Shown here: in pieces, positions 53,772 to 62,039 of the stretch
Position numbering within the stretch: the first letter of the stretch is position 1
How the letters are laid out: every line of letters begins with the position of its first letter
Notes under the pieces: generated by a model
The model's database searches: none
Told to the model about the DNA's origin: nothing
Seen by the model: the letters and a program-made list of their open reading frames with translations, nothing else
Source: Massilia mucilaginosa
GTDB lineage: Bacteria > Pseudomonadota > Gammaproteobacteria > Burkholderiales > Burkholderiaceae_D
Direction of reading: 5' to 3'
DNA length: 64,000 bases
NCBI RefSeq assembly: GCF_011682145.1
Contig: NZ_WHJH01000031.1
Span: 1-64,000, forward strand
Program-made: the position numbers and the translations under genes

Positions 53772-54572
53772 ATGAAGCATTTGCACCGATTGCACCGATT
53801 GCACCTGACCGCGCCGCGGGCCTTGGCGGCGCTGGCCGTGTGGCTGCTACTGACCTTGGGCGGGCCGTGGCTCCAGTCCGGCATGGGCCAGCAATCGCTG
53901 GCCGCTGCGGCCGGCGGCGGCATCGGCGTGGGGTGGCTGCTGGCTGCGGTTTTTGCCGCCATCGTCGCCCTGACCTCGCGCGACCGCCGCGCCGCCGGCC
54001 TGTTCGCGCCTGCGCCGATGCGCTCGGCGCGGCTGGTGTGGTTGCCGTTGCTGTATGCGCTCCTGATGCTGCTGGTGGCCTGGGCCGACGGCTGGCCGGC
54101 GCGCGGCGTGCTGCTGGTCGTCGCCTGCAATACGGCGCTGGTGGCGCTGTCGGAAGAACTGATGTTCCGCGCCGTCCTGTTGCAGGGCTTCCTGGACCGC
54201 TTTGCGATCTGGCCGGCCCTGTTCCTGTCCTCCGCCGTGTTCGGCGCGGTGCATGCGGTCAACGGCTTCGCCAGCGGCGACGCCGACGCCGCGCTGGTGC
54301 AGTCGGTGTCTGCCTTTTTGCAGGGCCTGGCCTACACCGCCATCCGCCTGCGCACGCGCTCGATCTGGCCGATGGTATTGGTACATGGACTGTGGGACTT
54401 TTCGCTGATGTCGTCGATGCTGTCGGCCACCTCGGGCGGCGAGAACTCGGTGCTGCCGTATGCCGCGCTGTTCGCCGTGCTACCCATGTGCCTGTATGGC
54501 TTGTATCTGATGCGCGCCGTGCGTGGTCACGCCATGCCGGGCATGGCGGCGCCGCTGTCCGCACCTGCTTGA
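53772..54572 (+). CDS. CPBP family intramembrane metalloprotease
   Basis: This 266-residue protein has about seven hydrophobic helices and the Abi/CAAX-type motifs: motif 1 SEELMFRAVLLQGFLDRF (EExxxR), motif 2 LFLSSAVFGAVHAVNGF (FxxxH), and a late VLVHGLWDFSLM (HxxxD/N). Family members are glutamic or metal intramembrane proteases. Some protect producers from their own bacteriocin, but there is no bacteriocin gene here. The N-terminus has an unusual KHLHRLHRLHL repeat. Start at ATG 53772. Confidence 0.88.
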   Translation: MKHLHRLHRLHLTAPRALAALAVWLLLTLGGPWLQSGMGQQSLAAAAGGGIGVGWLLAAVFAAIVALTSRDRRAAGLFAPAPMRSARLVWLPLLYALLMLLVAWADGWPARGVLLVVACNTALVALSEELMFRAVLLQGFLDRFAIWPALFLSSAVFGAVHAVNGFASGDADAALVQSVSAFLQGLAYTAIRLRTRSIWPMVLVHGLWDFSLMSSMLSATSGGENSVLPYAALFAVLPMCLYGLYLMRAVRGHAMPGMAAPLSAPA

Positions 54573-54651
54573 TCCGGCTTAAGCAGCCAGGCTGCCTGAA
54601 TCGATGCCCGACATACCTGCCCACAGGTGGGGCAGGTGATTCTTCCAGCAT

Positions 54652-54819
54652 CTAATCGTCGGCGACTTGCGGGTACTGCAACGGCTCGATGTCCCACATG
54701 CCCCCTTCCCGCTTTCTCCACGTCAGCTGGCCGAGCAATTCTCCTTCCGCATCGTACAGCGGAATATTCGCCGGCGCGCTGATACCGGGGCCGGACCCGT
54801 TGTAACTGCCAATATGCAT
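54652..54819 (-). CDS. Possible 55-aa small protein
   Basis: A minus-strand ATG frame encodes 55 residues, MHIGSYNGSGPGISAP followed by IPLYDAEGELLGQLTWRKRE and a DIEPLQYP end. The composition looks protein-like and the codon bias fits the genome. There is no clear ribosome-binding site. A hairpin (ACCTGCCC/GGGCAGGT, 54615-54637) follows 15 bp after the stop. The remainder of the 54573-54906 gap shows nothing else. Confidence 0.45.
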   Translation of the reverse strand: MHIGSYNGSGPGISAPANIPLYDAEGELLGQLTWRKREGGMWDIEPLQYPQVADD

Positions 54820-54906
54820 AGTAACTAGGGAGCATACGATGTCTTTTGGCGGATAGGATGACGCGCCATTATCCGCCTTGCGACGAGCGCCAACAAGCGG
54901 GCCGCC

Positions 54907-55506
54907 CTACCACACCCGGTAAACCTGCCCCGTCTGCGCGCCTTCCACGCTGCGGCTGTAGGCCAGCGCCACGCGGCTGGCCGATGTGGCCTCGAAGCCA
55001 TAAAAATACGGCCCATACGCATCGAGCGATTCTTCCAGCACCGTCGGGCTGATGGCGTTGATGCGCAATCCGCGCGGCAGCTCGATCGCCGCGCCGCGCA
55101 CGAACCCTTCGACCGCGCTGTTGACCATGCTTGCCGAGGCGCCAAAGCGGATCGGCTGCTCGGCCACGATGCCGCTGACCAGGGTGATCGATCCGCCGTC
55201 GTTCAAGCACTCCGCCGCCACCTGCGCCACATTCACCTGCCCCATCAATTTGCCGGCGATGCCGACCTGGAACTGCTCCGGCCCCAAGTCAGCGAGTGCG
55301 CCGAAATGCACCGCGCCGGCCGCCACCACGACCGCATCGACCTTGCCGACTTGCTCGAACAGGCGGCGCACCTGCGCGATATCGCGGATATCGGCGCGCA
55401 CGTCGCCGCTGCTGGCGCCCACGCTCACGATCTCGTGGCGCACGGCCAGATGGGAAGAAACTGCTTTGCCAATAGTGCCGCTGGCCCCGATGACGACGAT
55501 TTTCAT
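54907..55506 (-). CDS. Short-chain dehydrogenase-like protein without the usual YxxxK
   Basis: The 199-residue protein has the NAD(P)-binding start MKIVVIGASGTIGKAVSSHL and the NNAG-equivalent VVAAGAVHFGALADL, with LVSGIVAEQPIRFGASASMV at the catalytic Ser. Where Tyr-x-x-x-Lys is expected, it reads ASMVNSAVEGF, so both residues are replaced. It may be an NAD(P)-binding sensor or a reductase with altered chemistry. It is divergent from a LysR regulator 105 bp away and is probably controlled by it. Confidence 0.87.
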   Translation of the reverse strand: MKIVVIGASGTIGKAVSSHLAVRHEIVSVGASSGDVRADIRDIAQVRRLFEQVGKVDAVVVAAGAVHFGALADLGPEQFQVGIAGKLMGQVNVAQVAAECLNDGGSITLVSGIVAEQPIRFGASASMVNSAVEGFVRGAAIELPRGLRINAISPTVLEESLDAYGPYFYGFEATSASRVALAYSRSVEGAQTGQVYRVW

Positions 55507-55611
55507 AGTGACTCCATATATGAACGATTGGGAGATAACAGTATCGCGCCGTTAGCAATGAAGATAAATGGACTAAGATGACGGATATTGCTCACTCACG
55601 ATTCGGAATCA

Positions 55612-56496
55612 ATGGACAAGCTGCGCAGCATGGAGATTTTTACGGCGGTGGTGGACGACGGCAGTTTCACCGCGGCCGCCGCGCGTTTCGACATGTCGGC
55701 GGTGATGGTTGGCAAGCACATCCGCTTCCTGGAAGAGCGCCTGGGCGCGCGCCTGATCGCCCGCACCACGCGGCGCCAGAGCCTGACCGAAATCGGCGAA
55801 CAATATGTGGAGCAGTGCCGCAGCATCCTGGCGCAGGTGCGCGATGCCGAATCGGGCGCGGAGGCGATGCGCCTGGCCCCGCGCGGGCGGCTGCGCATCA
55901 GTGCCCCGGTCACTTTTGGGAGCGAGTCGCTGTCGCCGCTGCTGCCGGGCTACCTGGCGCGGTATCCCGACGTGAGCCTCGACCTCGAATTGAACGACCG
56001 CCTGGTCGATGTGGTGGACGATGGCTACGACGCGGTGATCCGCATCGGCGAACTCGATGACTCGGGCATGATCGCGCGCCGGCTACGCCCCTACCGCATG
56101 CTGATCTGCGCTTCGCCCGACTACCTTGCGCGCCACGGCACGCCGCGCGTGCCGGCCGATCTGGCGCGGCACGAATGCCTGGACTTCATGCACTGGAAAA
56201 GACTGGTGCGCTGGCGCCTGGACCACGACGACGGCGGCGCGCCGGCGCGGGCCAGCCGCTTGCGCTCGAACAACGGGCAGGCGCTGAAACAGGCGGCATT
56301 GGCGGGCTTCGGGATCGTGATGCAGGCGGAGGTGATGCTGGCGCAGGAAGTGGCGGCGGGCCGGCTGGTGTCGCTGCTCGAGGCGCACATTCCGCCGGCG
56401 CGCACCATGCACGTGCTGTATCCGCCCGACCGCCAGGCCACGCCGAAACTGACGACGTTCATCGATTTTCTGCTGGAGCACTTCGGCCCGCAGTAG
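55612..56496 (+). CDS. LysR family transcriptional regulator
   Basis: This 294-residue regulator has an N-terminal helix-turn-helix (MEIFTAVVDDGSFTAAAARF ... RTTRRQSLTEIG) and a periplasmic-binding-like effector domain (RGRLRISAPVTFGSESLSPLLPGYL, LELNDRLVDVVDDGYDAVIRIG). It belongs to the DmlR/CrgA-like branch. It is divergent from the SDR-like gene. ATG 55612 (MDKLRSMEIF) is preferred over ATG 55588. It converges on the efflux operon, whose last gene ends 32 bp away. Confidence 0.92.
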   Translation: MDKLRSMEIFTAVVDDGSFTAAAARFDMSAVMVGKHIRFLEERLGARLIARTTRRQSLTEIGEQYVEQCRSILAQVRDAESGAEAMRLAPRGRLRISAPVTFGSESLSPLLPGYLARYPDVSLDLELNDRLVDVVDDGYDAVIRIGELDDSGMIARRLRPYRMLICASPDYLARHGTPRVPADLARHECLDFMHWKRLVRWRLDHDDGGAPARASRLRSNNGQALKQAALAGFGIVMQAEVMLAQEVAAGRLVSLLEAHIPPARTMHVLYPPDRQATPKLTTFIDFLLEHFGPQ

Positions 56497-56528
56497 TGCG
56501 CAGTAGTGCGCACCGCTGCCGGTACAAC

Positions 56529-57965
56529 TCAGCGCGACGCCTGGGCGCTGGTCGCCTCGGCCGCTTGCTGGGTCCAGCCGCCGCCGAGCGAACGCGCCAC
56601 GGCCACGCTGGCCAGCAGGCGCTGGGTGCGGATCTGCGCGGCCGCGCGGTCGGCGTTGAGTGAACTGCGCTGGGCGTCGGTCACGTCCAGATAGGTCGAC
56701 AGGCCACGCTCGTAGCGCGCCTGCGCCACCAGATAAGCACGCGCAGCGGCCTGCTGCGACTGGGCCTGCACTTCGCCCTGGCGCTGGCGCTGCTGCACGT
56801 CCGACAGCGCATCTTCGACTTCGCGCAGGGCCGTCAACAGTTTGCTTTCGTGATTGGCGCGCGCTTCGGCGTAACGCGCCTGCGACATCGCCAGGTTGGC
56901 CTTGTTGCGGCCGCCATCGAAAATCGGCAGCGACAAGGCCAGCGGGCCAATCGAGAACTGGCGCGCACCGCTGTCGGTCAGGTTGCGCAGGCTCTCGGAC
57001 GCATAACCAAAATTGCCGGTCAGGGTCAGCGACGGATAAAACGCGCCTTCCGCTACCGCCACCTGCGCATTGGCCGCGCGCAGGCCCGCCACGCTCGAGG
57101 CCAGGTCGGGGCGCTGCGCCAGCAGGGTCGCCGGAAGGCCGACCGGGATGCCTGGTGGCGCCGGCAGGTCCGCCTTGGCGGTGGCTGCGATCAGCGGCGA
57201 CGACGGCGACACGCCAGCCAGGGTGGCCAGGCTGTGTTCGAGCAGGTTGCGCTGGCGCTGGACTTCATGCAGGTCGGCCTCGGCGTTGCCACGCTCGATG
57301 CGGGCGCGCGCGACATCGAGTTCGTTGGTCAGGCCGGCGTTAAAACGCGCTTCGACCAGTTGCTGCGATTCGCCGCGCGTGGCCAGCGCGTTTTTCAGGA
57401 TCGCCAGTTCGGCATCCATGCCGCGCAGCTGCCAGTAGGTGCCGGCCACCTGCGCCGACAGCAGCAGGATCACGCCATCGCGGTCGTCCTGTGCCGCCAG
57501 CGCCTGGGCGTCGGCCGCTTCGACCACGCGCTTGACGCGGCCCCACAGGTCCAGCTCATACGAGAGCGAAGCGCCGACAACATAGTTATTCCCTTCGATC
57601 GAGCGGTGCCCCAGGGCCAGGCCCTGCGAGGTCTCGGCCGAACTGCGGGAATTAGCAACCGAGGTGCTGAGATTCACGCTTGGCGAGAGCGCCGCGCGCA
57701 GGTTGCCCATCTGGGCTTGCGCCTGCAGCAGGCGCTGCGCGCTGGCTTTGACGCCCGGGTTGTCGCGCACGGCGCGCTGCTCAAGGTCGTTCAGGGTGGC
57801 GTCGCCGAACACGGTCCACCAGCTTGCCGGCAGGCGGGCAGCCTGCTTGTCGGCGCTGGCGTGGCGCCAGCCCGGGTTGGCGGCGGCGACAGGTTCGACG
57901 AAATCGGTGCCGATGGTGGCGCAGCCGGACAGCGCCAGCAGCGCGCACAGGATCAGTGGCTTCAA
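56529..57965 (-). CDS. NodT-family outer-membrane efflux lipoprotein (TolC-like)
   Basis: The 478-residue outer-membrane channel of a tripartite efflux pump. A lipoprotein signal (LILCALLALSGC) puts the lipidated Cys near residue 15. Two outer-membrane efflux domains follow (VKASAQRLLQAQAQMGNLRAAL, YELDLWGRVKRVVEAADAQA, and the mirror block NAQVAVAEGAFYPSLTLTGNF). The start appears to be TTG 57965 with GGAG 7 bp upstream; an open extension to 58052 overlaps the MFS gene end. It is the third gene of the efflux operon, 17 bp after the MFS gene. Confidence 0.92.
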   Translation of the reverse strand: MKPLILCALLALSGCATIGTDFVEPVAAANPGWRHASADKQAARLPASWWTVFGDATLNDLEQRAVRDNPGVKASAQRLLQAQAQMGNLRAALSPSVNLSTSVANSRSSAETSQGLALGHRSIEGNNYVVGASLSYELDLWGRVKRVVEAADAQALAAQDDRDGVILLLSAQVAGTYWQLRGMDAELAILKNALATRGESQQLVEARFNAGLTNELDVARARIERGNAEADLHEVQRQRNLLEHSLATLAGVSPSSPLIAATAKADLPAPPGIPVGLPATLLAQRPDLASSVAGLRAANAQVAVAEGAFYPSLTLTGNFGYASESLRNLTDSGARQFSIGPLALSLPIFDGGRNKANLAMSQARYAEARANHESKLLTALREVEDALSDVQQRQRQGEVQAQSQQAAARAYLVAQARYERGLSTYLDVTDAQRSSLNADRAAAQIRTQRLLASVAVARSLGGGWTQQAAEATSAQASR

Positions 57966-57982
57966 GATGATTCTCCCTACTT

Positions 57983-59590
57983 TTAATGAGCGCCCGCGCC
58001 GGGACCGGACGGGGCTTTGACGTTGTCGGCGAACAGCAGCGCGCCGACGCAAGCGAACAGGAATACAGCCATGATGACAAAGCCATCGTTATAGGCCATG
58101 ACATAGGCTTCGCGCCGCACCACGCCGCCGATCACGGCCAGCGCCTGGTTGGCGGCGGTGGCCGGGTCGATGCCGTTGGCCATGAAGGCGGCGGTCAGCT
58201 GTTCCAGGCGCTCCTGCACCGGCGCCGACATGGCGGTGACCGACTGGCCGATGATCGCCGAGTGAAAGTGCTCGCGGTTGGTCAGGGTGGTGGCCAGCAT
58301 GGCGATGCCGATCGAGCCGCCCAGGTTACGCGTCATGTTGAACAGGCTCGATGCCGACGACGTATCCTGCGGCGGGATCTTGTGCATCGCAAAGCTGGAC
58401 AGGGTCAGCATGATGAAAGGCTGGCCCAGGGCGCGTACGACCTGAGACCAGAATAGCTGGTCGTACCCGGTGGTCGCATCCATGTGCGAATTCATCAGGC
58501 AAGAAATTCCGAACAGGGTCAGGCCGATCGAACACAAAATGCGGTTGTCGACCTTGGACGAGAGCGCGGCGGCGAACGGCATGATGAACAGTTGCGGCAG
58601 GCCGGCCCACATGATGACTTCACCGATCTGCATCGGCGTGTAGCCGGCGATCTGGCCCAGGTACAGCGGCAGCAGGAAGGACGAACCGTACAGGCCCATG
58701 CCGATCACCGCCGACAGAATGGTCGCGACGATGAAGTTGCGCTGCCCGTACAGGCGCAGGTTCACGAACGGATCGGGGCGCGTCAGGCTGGTCACGGCCC
58801 ACCCCACCAGGCCAATCAGCGACAAGGTGGCGAAGGTGATGATAAAACCGGACTCGAACCATTCCTTCGAATTGCCTTCTTCAAGGAAGATGGTCAGGCA
58901 GCCCAGGCCCATGGCCATCAGGAAGATGCCGAGCCAGTCGGCCTTGAGCAGCAGGCGCAGATTGCTTGGGCTGCGGTCCAGGCCCCACCAGATGCCGCCG
59001 ATCAGCAGCAGGCCCGGTACCCAGTTGATGTAGAAAATCGATGGCCAGCCGTAGATTTCGGACAGGTAGCCGCCCAGGGTCGGCCCCATGGCCGGCGCCA
59101 GGGTCGCGGTCAGACCGAAGATGGCCATGCCGACCGAGCGGTGCGAAGCCGGCAGCTTGGCCATGACCAGGGTCATCGCCATGGGAATCAGGGCGCCGCC
59201 GGTAAAGCCCTGCAGCGCGCGGAACACGATCATGCTTTCCAGGTTCCAGGCCGAGCCGCACAGGGTCGAGAACACCAGGAACAGCGCGGTGGTGCCCATC
59301 ATGTACATGCGCATGCCGAACACGCGCGCCAGCAGCGCGGTCATCGGGATGACCACGATTTCGGCGCACAGGTAGGCGGTGGAGATCCACGAGCCTTCTT
59401 CCTGCGTGGCCGACAGGGTGCCCAGAATGTCTTTGAGCGAGGAGTTGGTGATCTGGATATCCAGGATCGCCATGAAGGCGCCCAGCATGCCGGCGGCGAC
59501 GGCGATCCAGGTGCGCAGGTCGACCTTGTCGGCGATCGGCGGCGCTGCCGCCATGCTGCCGGCGGTCATGGTGTTGGTCGGGCTGCTCAT
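57983..59590 (-). CDS. DHA2-family (EmrB/QacA-like) MFS drug efflux transporter
   Basis: This 535-residue proton antiporter has 14 predicted helices. Motifs include LGAFMAILDIQITNSSLKDI in helix 1 (motif D1), ARVFGMRMYMMG (motif A), FRALQGFTGGALIPMAMTL (motif B) and LAPAMGPTLGGYLSEIYGW (motif C, antiporter signature). It works with the HlyD-type adaptor and TolC-like channel encoded either side to export drugs or toxic organics across both membranes. It starts 9 bp after the adaptor gene. Confidence 0.94.
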   Translation of the reverse strand: MSSPTNTMTAGSMAAAPPIADKVDLRTWIAVAAGMLGAFMAILDIQITNSSLKDILGTLSATQEEGSWISTAYLCAEIVVIPMTALLARVFGMRMYMMGTTALFLVFSTLCGSAWNLESMIVFRALQGFTGGALIPMAMTLVMAKLPASHRSVGMAIFGLTATLAPAMGPTLGGYLSEIYGWPSIFYINWVPGLLLIGGIWWGLDRSPSNLRLLLKADWLGIFLMAMGLGCLTIFLEEGNSKEWFESGFIITFATLSLIGLVGWAVTSLTRPDPFVNLRLYGQRNFIVATILSAVIGMGLYGSSFLLPLYLGQIAGYTPMQIGEVIMWAGLPQLFIMPFAAALSSKVDNRILCSIGLTLFGISCLMNSHMDATTGYDQLFWSQVVRALGQPFIMLTLSSFAMHKIPPQDTSSASSLFNMTRNLGGSIGIAMLATTLTNREHFHSAIIGQSVTAMSAPVQERLEQLTAAFMANGIDPATAANQALAVIGGVVRREAYVMAYNDGFVIMAVFLFACVGALLFADNVKAPSGPGAGAH

Positions 59591-59599
59591 GAACTGTGC

Positions 59600-60760
59600 T
59601 TAGTGGGCTGCCGGGGCGGCGACGGGGGCGGTCGCGGTCTTGGTGGCTGGCGCTTGCTGGCCGATGTCGATTTCGGCCAGAGCCGACATGCCCGGCACCA
59701 GGCGGCCCTGCAGGGCCTTGACGTCTTCGGCGCGCAGCACGATCTTGACCGGCACGCGCTGGACGATCTTGGTGAAGTTACCGGTGGCGTTATCGGCCGG
59801 CAGCAGTGCGAACTGGTTGCCCGAGGCCGGCGAGAAGCTGTCGATGCGGCCGACCAGCGGGTGCTTCGGCATGGCGTCGATCACGACGTGCACGGACTGG
59901 CCGGGATGCAGGTCCGCCAACTGGGTTTCCTTGAAATTGGCGGTGATCCAGACCTCGTCCTGGACGATGGCGGCCAGCTGCTGGCCCGGCTGGACGCGCG
60001 CGCCCACTTCCACGCTGCGGCGGCCAAGGCGGCCTTCGACCGGCGCCAGGATGCGGTTGTAGGCCAGCTGCTGCTGGGCGTCTTTCAACTGGGTTTGCAG
60101 GACCTTGATCTGGGCCTTGACGACATCGCGCGCGGCGCCGGCGGCGGTGATCTGGGCCTGGGCCGCAACCACGGCGCCGCGCCGTGCCGACACGTCGGCC
60201 ATCGCACCGGCGCGGCCGGCGTTGGCGGCATCGAGTTCGGCTTTCGAGACGGCCTTCATCTGCGCGTTGTACAACTGGCCGAAACGCTCGGCGTCCTGTT
60301 TGGCGCGCAGCAGCTGCGCTTCCGATTGCAGCACCTGGGCCGAGGCGGCGGCAGCCTGCGCGCGCACCTGTTCGACCTGGGCGTCGGCCTGCAGCACCTG
60401 CTGCTGCGCGCTGGCGATCTGCGCCTGGATCTGTTCGACCTTGACGCGCTGGTCGGCCGGATCGAGTTCGGCGATCACGTCGCCGGCTTTCACGGTCTGG
60501 TTATCTTCCACCAGCACCTTGGTCACCACGCCCGAAATGCGGGCCGATACCGGGTGCACGTGGCCGGACACGAAGGCGTTTTCGGTCTCGACGAAATGCG
60601 AGCTGCGGTACCACATGCGGCCACCGGTGCCGAGCGCCACCAGGGCGATCAGGGCCAATACGCCGCGCACGCGCCAGTTGGGCGGCGTCGCGGCAGGCGC
60701 CGCGACGGTTGGAACGGGGGCGAGCTTGTGTGGCTCGGCCTTGGCTGGTGCTTGCGACAT
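59600..60760 (-). CDS. HlyD/EmrA-type membrane fusion protein
   Basis: This 386-residue periplasmic adaptor has one N-terminal membrane helix (about 30-48, VLALIALVALGTGGRMWY), a biotinyl-lipoyl-like half-motif (ARISGVVTKVLVEDNQTVKAGDVIAEL), a long alpha-hairpin (75-205), and a closing beta-barrel (NRILAPVEGRLGRRSVEVGARVQPGQQL). GGAG lies before ATG 60760; the frame is open to 60817 but runs into the promoter region. It is the first gene of the efflux operon. Confidence 0.94.
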   Translation of the reverse strand: MSQAPAKAEPHKLAPVPTVAAPAATPPNWRVRGVLALIALVALGTGGRMWYRSSHFVETENAFVSGHVHPVSARISGVVTKVLVEDNQTVKAGDVIAELDPADQRVKVEQIQAQIASAQQQVLQADAQVEQVRAQAAAASAQVLQSEAQLLRAKQDAERFGQLYNAQMKAVSKAELDAANAGRAGAMADVSARRGAVVAAQAQITAAGAARDVVKAQIKVLQTQLKDAQQQLAYNRILAPVEGRLGRRSVEVGARVQPGQQLAAIVQDEVWITANFKETQLADLHPGQSVHVVIDAMPKHPLVGRIDSFSPASGNQFALLPADNATGNFTKIVQRVPVKIVLRAEDVKALQGRLVPGMSALAEIDIGQQAPATKTATAPVAAPAAH

Positions 60761-60793
60761 GGTACTGCTCCGATAATGAAATGGGGTAAGTGC

Positions 60794-60822
60794 ATTATTC
60801 CCCATGGATTGCGTCAAGTCAA
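60794..60822 (-). promoter_or_regulatory. Sigma-70 promoter of the efflux operon
   Basis: On the minus strand TTGACT (60822-60817) and AATAAT (60799-60794) are exactly 17 bp apart, about 35 bp before the adaptor ATG. This is the best promoter match in the window. The inverted repeat just upstream would place a repressor on or beside the -35. Confidence 0.75.
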
Positions 60823-60845
60823 GAAATGAAACGGTTGCATTTCAT
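60823..60845. promoter_or_regulatory. Candidate TetR operator
   Basis: GAAATG (60823-60828) and CATTTC (60838-60843) form an inverted repeat; a second overlapping pair is ATGAAA/TTTCAT (60826-60831, 60840-60845). The site abuts the -35 of the efflux promoter and lies 25 bp before the tetR ATG, so one repressor could control both. This is an inference from position and symmetry. Confidence 0.5.
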
Positions 60846-60869
60846 TTTGGATTGAATTAGAGTGAGGCC

Positions 60870-61532
60870 ATGACGACAGACTCCCCTGCCCCCGTAGTTC
60901 CGGCCGCCAAATCGGCGGGCCGGCCGCGCGCCTGCGAGCTCGAAGCGCGCAACAACAACCTGATCGAGACCGCCGGGCAGCTGATGCTCAAGCATGGCTA
61001 CGGCAAGGTCAGCCTGGAAACCATCGCCCGTGAAGCGCACGTGGCGGTGCGCACGATTTACGTCAAGTTCGGCGGCAAGGCGGGCCTGTTCCAGGCGGTG
61101 CTGCTGGCCAACCGCAGCCGCTTCTTCACGGCCAGCGAGGTGGAACAGGACATGCGGCCGCTCAGGCAGGTCATTTCCGAATTCAGTTTGCAGTTTTTCG
61201 ACATGATCACGGCGCCGGAGGCCTTGAGCATGCAGCGCATGGTGATTGCCGAAGCGGCGTCGAATCCTGAATTATCGGTCTCGTTTTACGAAGCGGGGCC
61301 GCGCCAGACGCGCGACATGCTGACCCGCTATTTCGCGCGGCCCGATATCCGGGCGCAGCTGCGCGAGGATCTGGCGCTCGAATTGATTCCGACGTTTTTG
61401 CTCAATTGCGTGCAGGGCGAATACTTCGGACGGTTCTTGTTCCAGCCGGTTGCGCAGGCGCGGGAAGATGTGGTGACGGCGCTGGAGCAGCGGCTCGATC
61501 TGTTTTACCGCAGCGTGCTGCGGGCGCCCTGA
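60870..61532 (+). CDS. TetR family transcriptional regulator
   Basis: This 220-residue repressor has the N-terminal TetR helix-turn-helix (AGQLMLKHGYGKVSLETIAR, EAHVAVRTIYVKFGGKAGLF) and a C-terminal helical ligand domain similar to the AcrR/TetR_C branch (MQRMVIAEAASNPELSVSFYEAG). GAGG lies 2 to 3 bp before the ATG. It is divergent from the efflux operon and is the probable drug-responsive repressor of that operon and of itself. Confidence 0.93.
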   Translation: MTTDSPAPVVPAAKSAGRPRACELEARNNNLIETAGQLMLKHGYGKVSLETIAREAHVAVRTIYVKFGGKAGLFQAVLLANRSRFFTASEVEQDMRPLRQVISEFSLQFFDMITAPEALSMQRMVIAEAASNPELSVSFYEAGPRQTRDMLTRYFARPDIRAQLREDLALELIPTFLLNCVQGEYFGRFLFQPVAQAREDVVTALEQRLDLFYRSVLRAP

Positions 61533-61628
61533 CCCTCGTCGACGGCCGCGTGCCCGGGAGAATGTGCGTCATCGCACCGAAGTGGTGCGTTTTTTCTGGC
61601 ACAGTTCACGTCTTTCAAGGAGGATGGT

Positions 61629-61814
61629 ATGAGCAAGTCTGCTCGCTACGAATGGCATGACCAGCAAGCGTCACTGAATGAACGGATGAAGGGTTTTCTG
61701 GAGAACCCGAACATGGAACAACTCGAAGCGGTGGTGGCGGAGATGCACGCGTATGCGGCTGCCGCCAGGTCGGGGAATATCGAGATTCCTGCGCGGTGGG
61801 TGAGTTTTCACTAG
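61629..61814 (+). CDS. Small 61-aa cytoplasmic protein, unknown function
   Basis: A strong AAGGAGG site lies 6 bp before ATG 61629. The peptide (MSKSARYEWHDQQASLNERM and a helical GFLENPNMEQLEAVVAEMHAY) is amphipathic and acidic in the middle and ends in a basic-aromatic tail. No family recognised. It ends before the REP-type palindrome at 61861. Confidence 0.7.
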   Translation: MSKSARYEWHDQQASLNERMKGFLENPNMEQLEAVVAEMHAYAAAARSGNIEIPARWVSFH

Positions 61815-61860
61815 CAGCTTCGGTAGACGTTAGCGCTGAAAGATGCCTCTAGCCTTAGGA

Positions 61861-61941
61861 CCGTCTTTCCCGCGAAGGCGGGAATCCATAGCACCTCTTT
61901 ATCCTAGGGGGTATGGATCCCCGCCTTCGCGGGGACGACGG
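61861..61941. repeat. REP-type palindrome, 30-bp arms
   Basis: The arms 61861-61890 and 61912-61941 are inverted repeats with about three mismatches (CCGTCTTTCCCGCGAAGGCG... against its complement) around a 21-base loop. The arm start is the same as in the terminator stem at 21138. This is a member of a dispersed intergenic repeat family typical of Oxalobacteraceae and other proteobacteria. Confidence 0.85.
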
Positions 61942-61975
61942 TTTTGAGCTTGTTGGCCATCGCAACCGCCGAAAA

Positions 61976-62012
61976 AAAGCCCCGTTGACGCATCCGCGCG
62001 AACGGGGCTTTT
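61976..62012 (-). terminator. Terminator of lpdA
   Basis: AAAGCCCCGTT (61976-61986) pairs with AACGGGGCTTT (62001-62011), followed by T residues on either strand. It closes the pyruvate dehydrogenase operon on the minus strand. Confidence 0.85.
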
Positions 62013-62039
62013 TGTATTCCTGCTCTTACTTCTTAAAGC

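Noticed and set aside
53772-54572. CPBP protein as bacteriocin immunity
   Set aside because: No bacteriocin precursor, processing or export gene is near; the family is broad.
58484-60829. Plus-strand 781-codon frame
   Set aside because: Antisense to the efflux transporter and adaptor genes; low-complexity His/Gln/Arg peptide.
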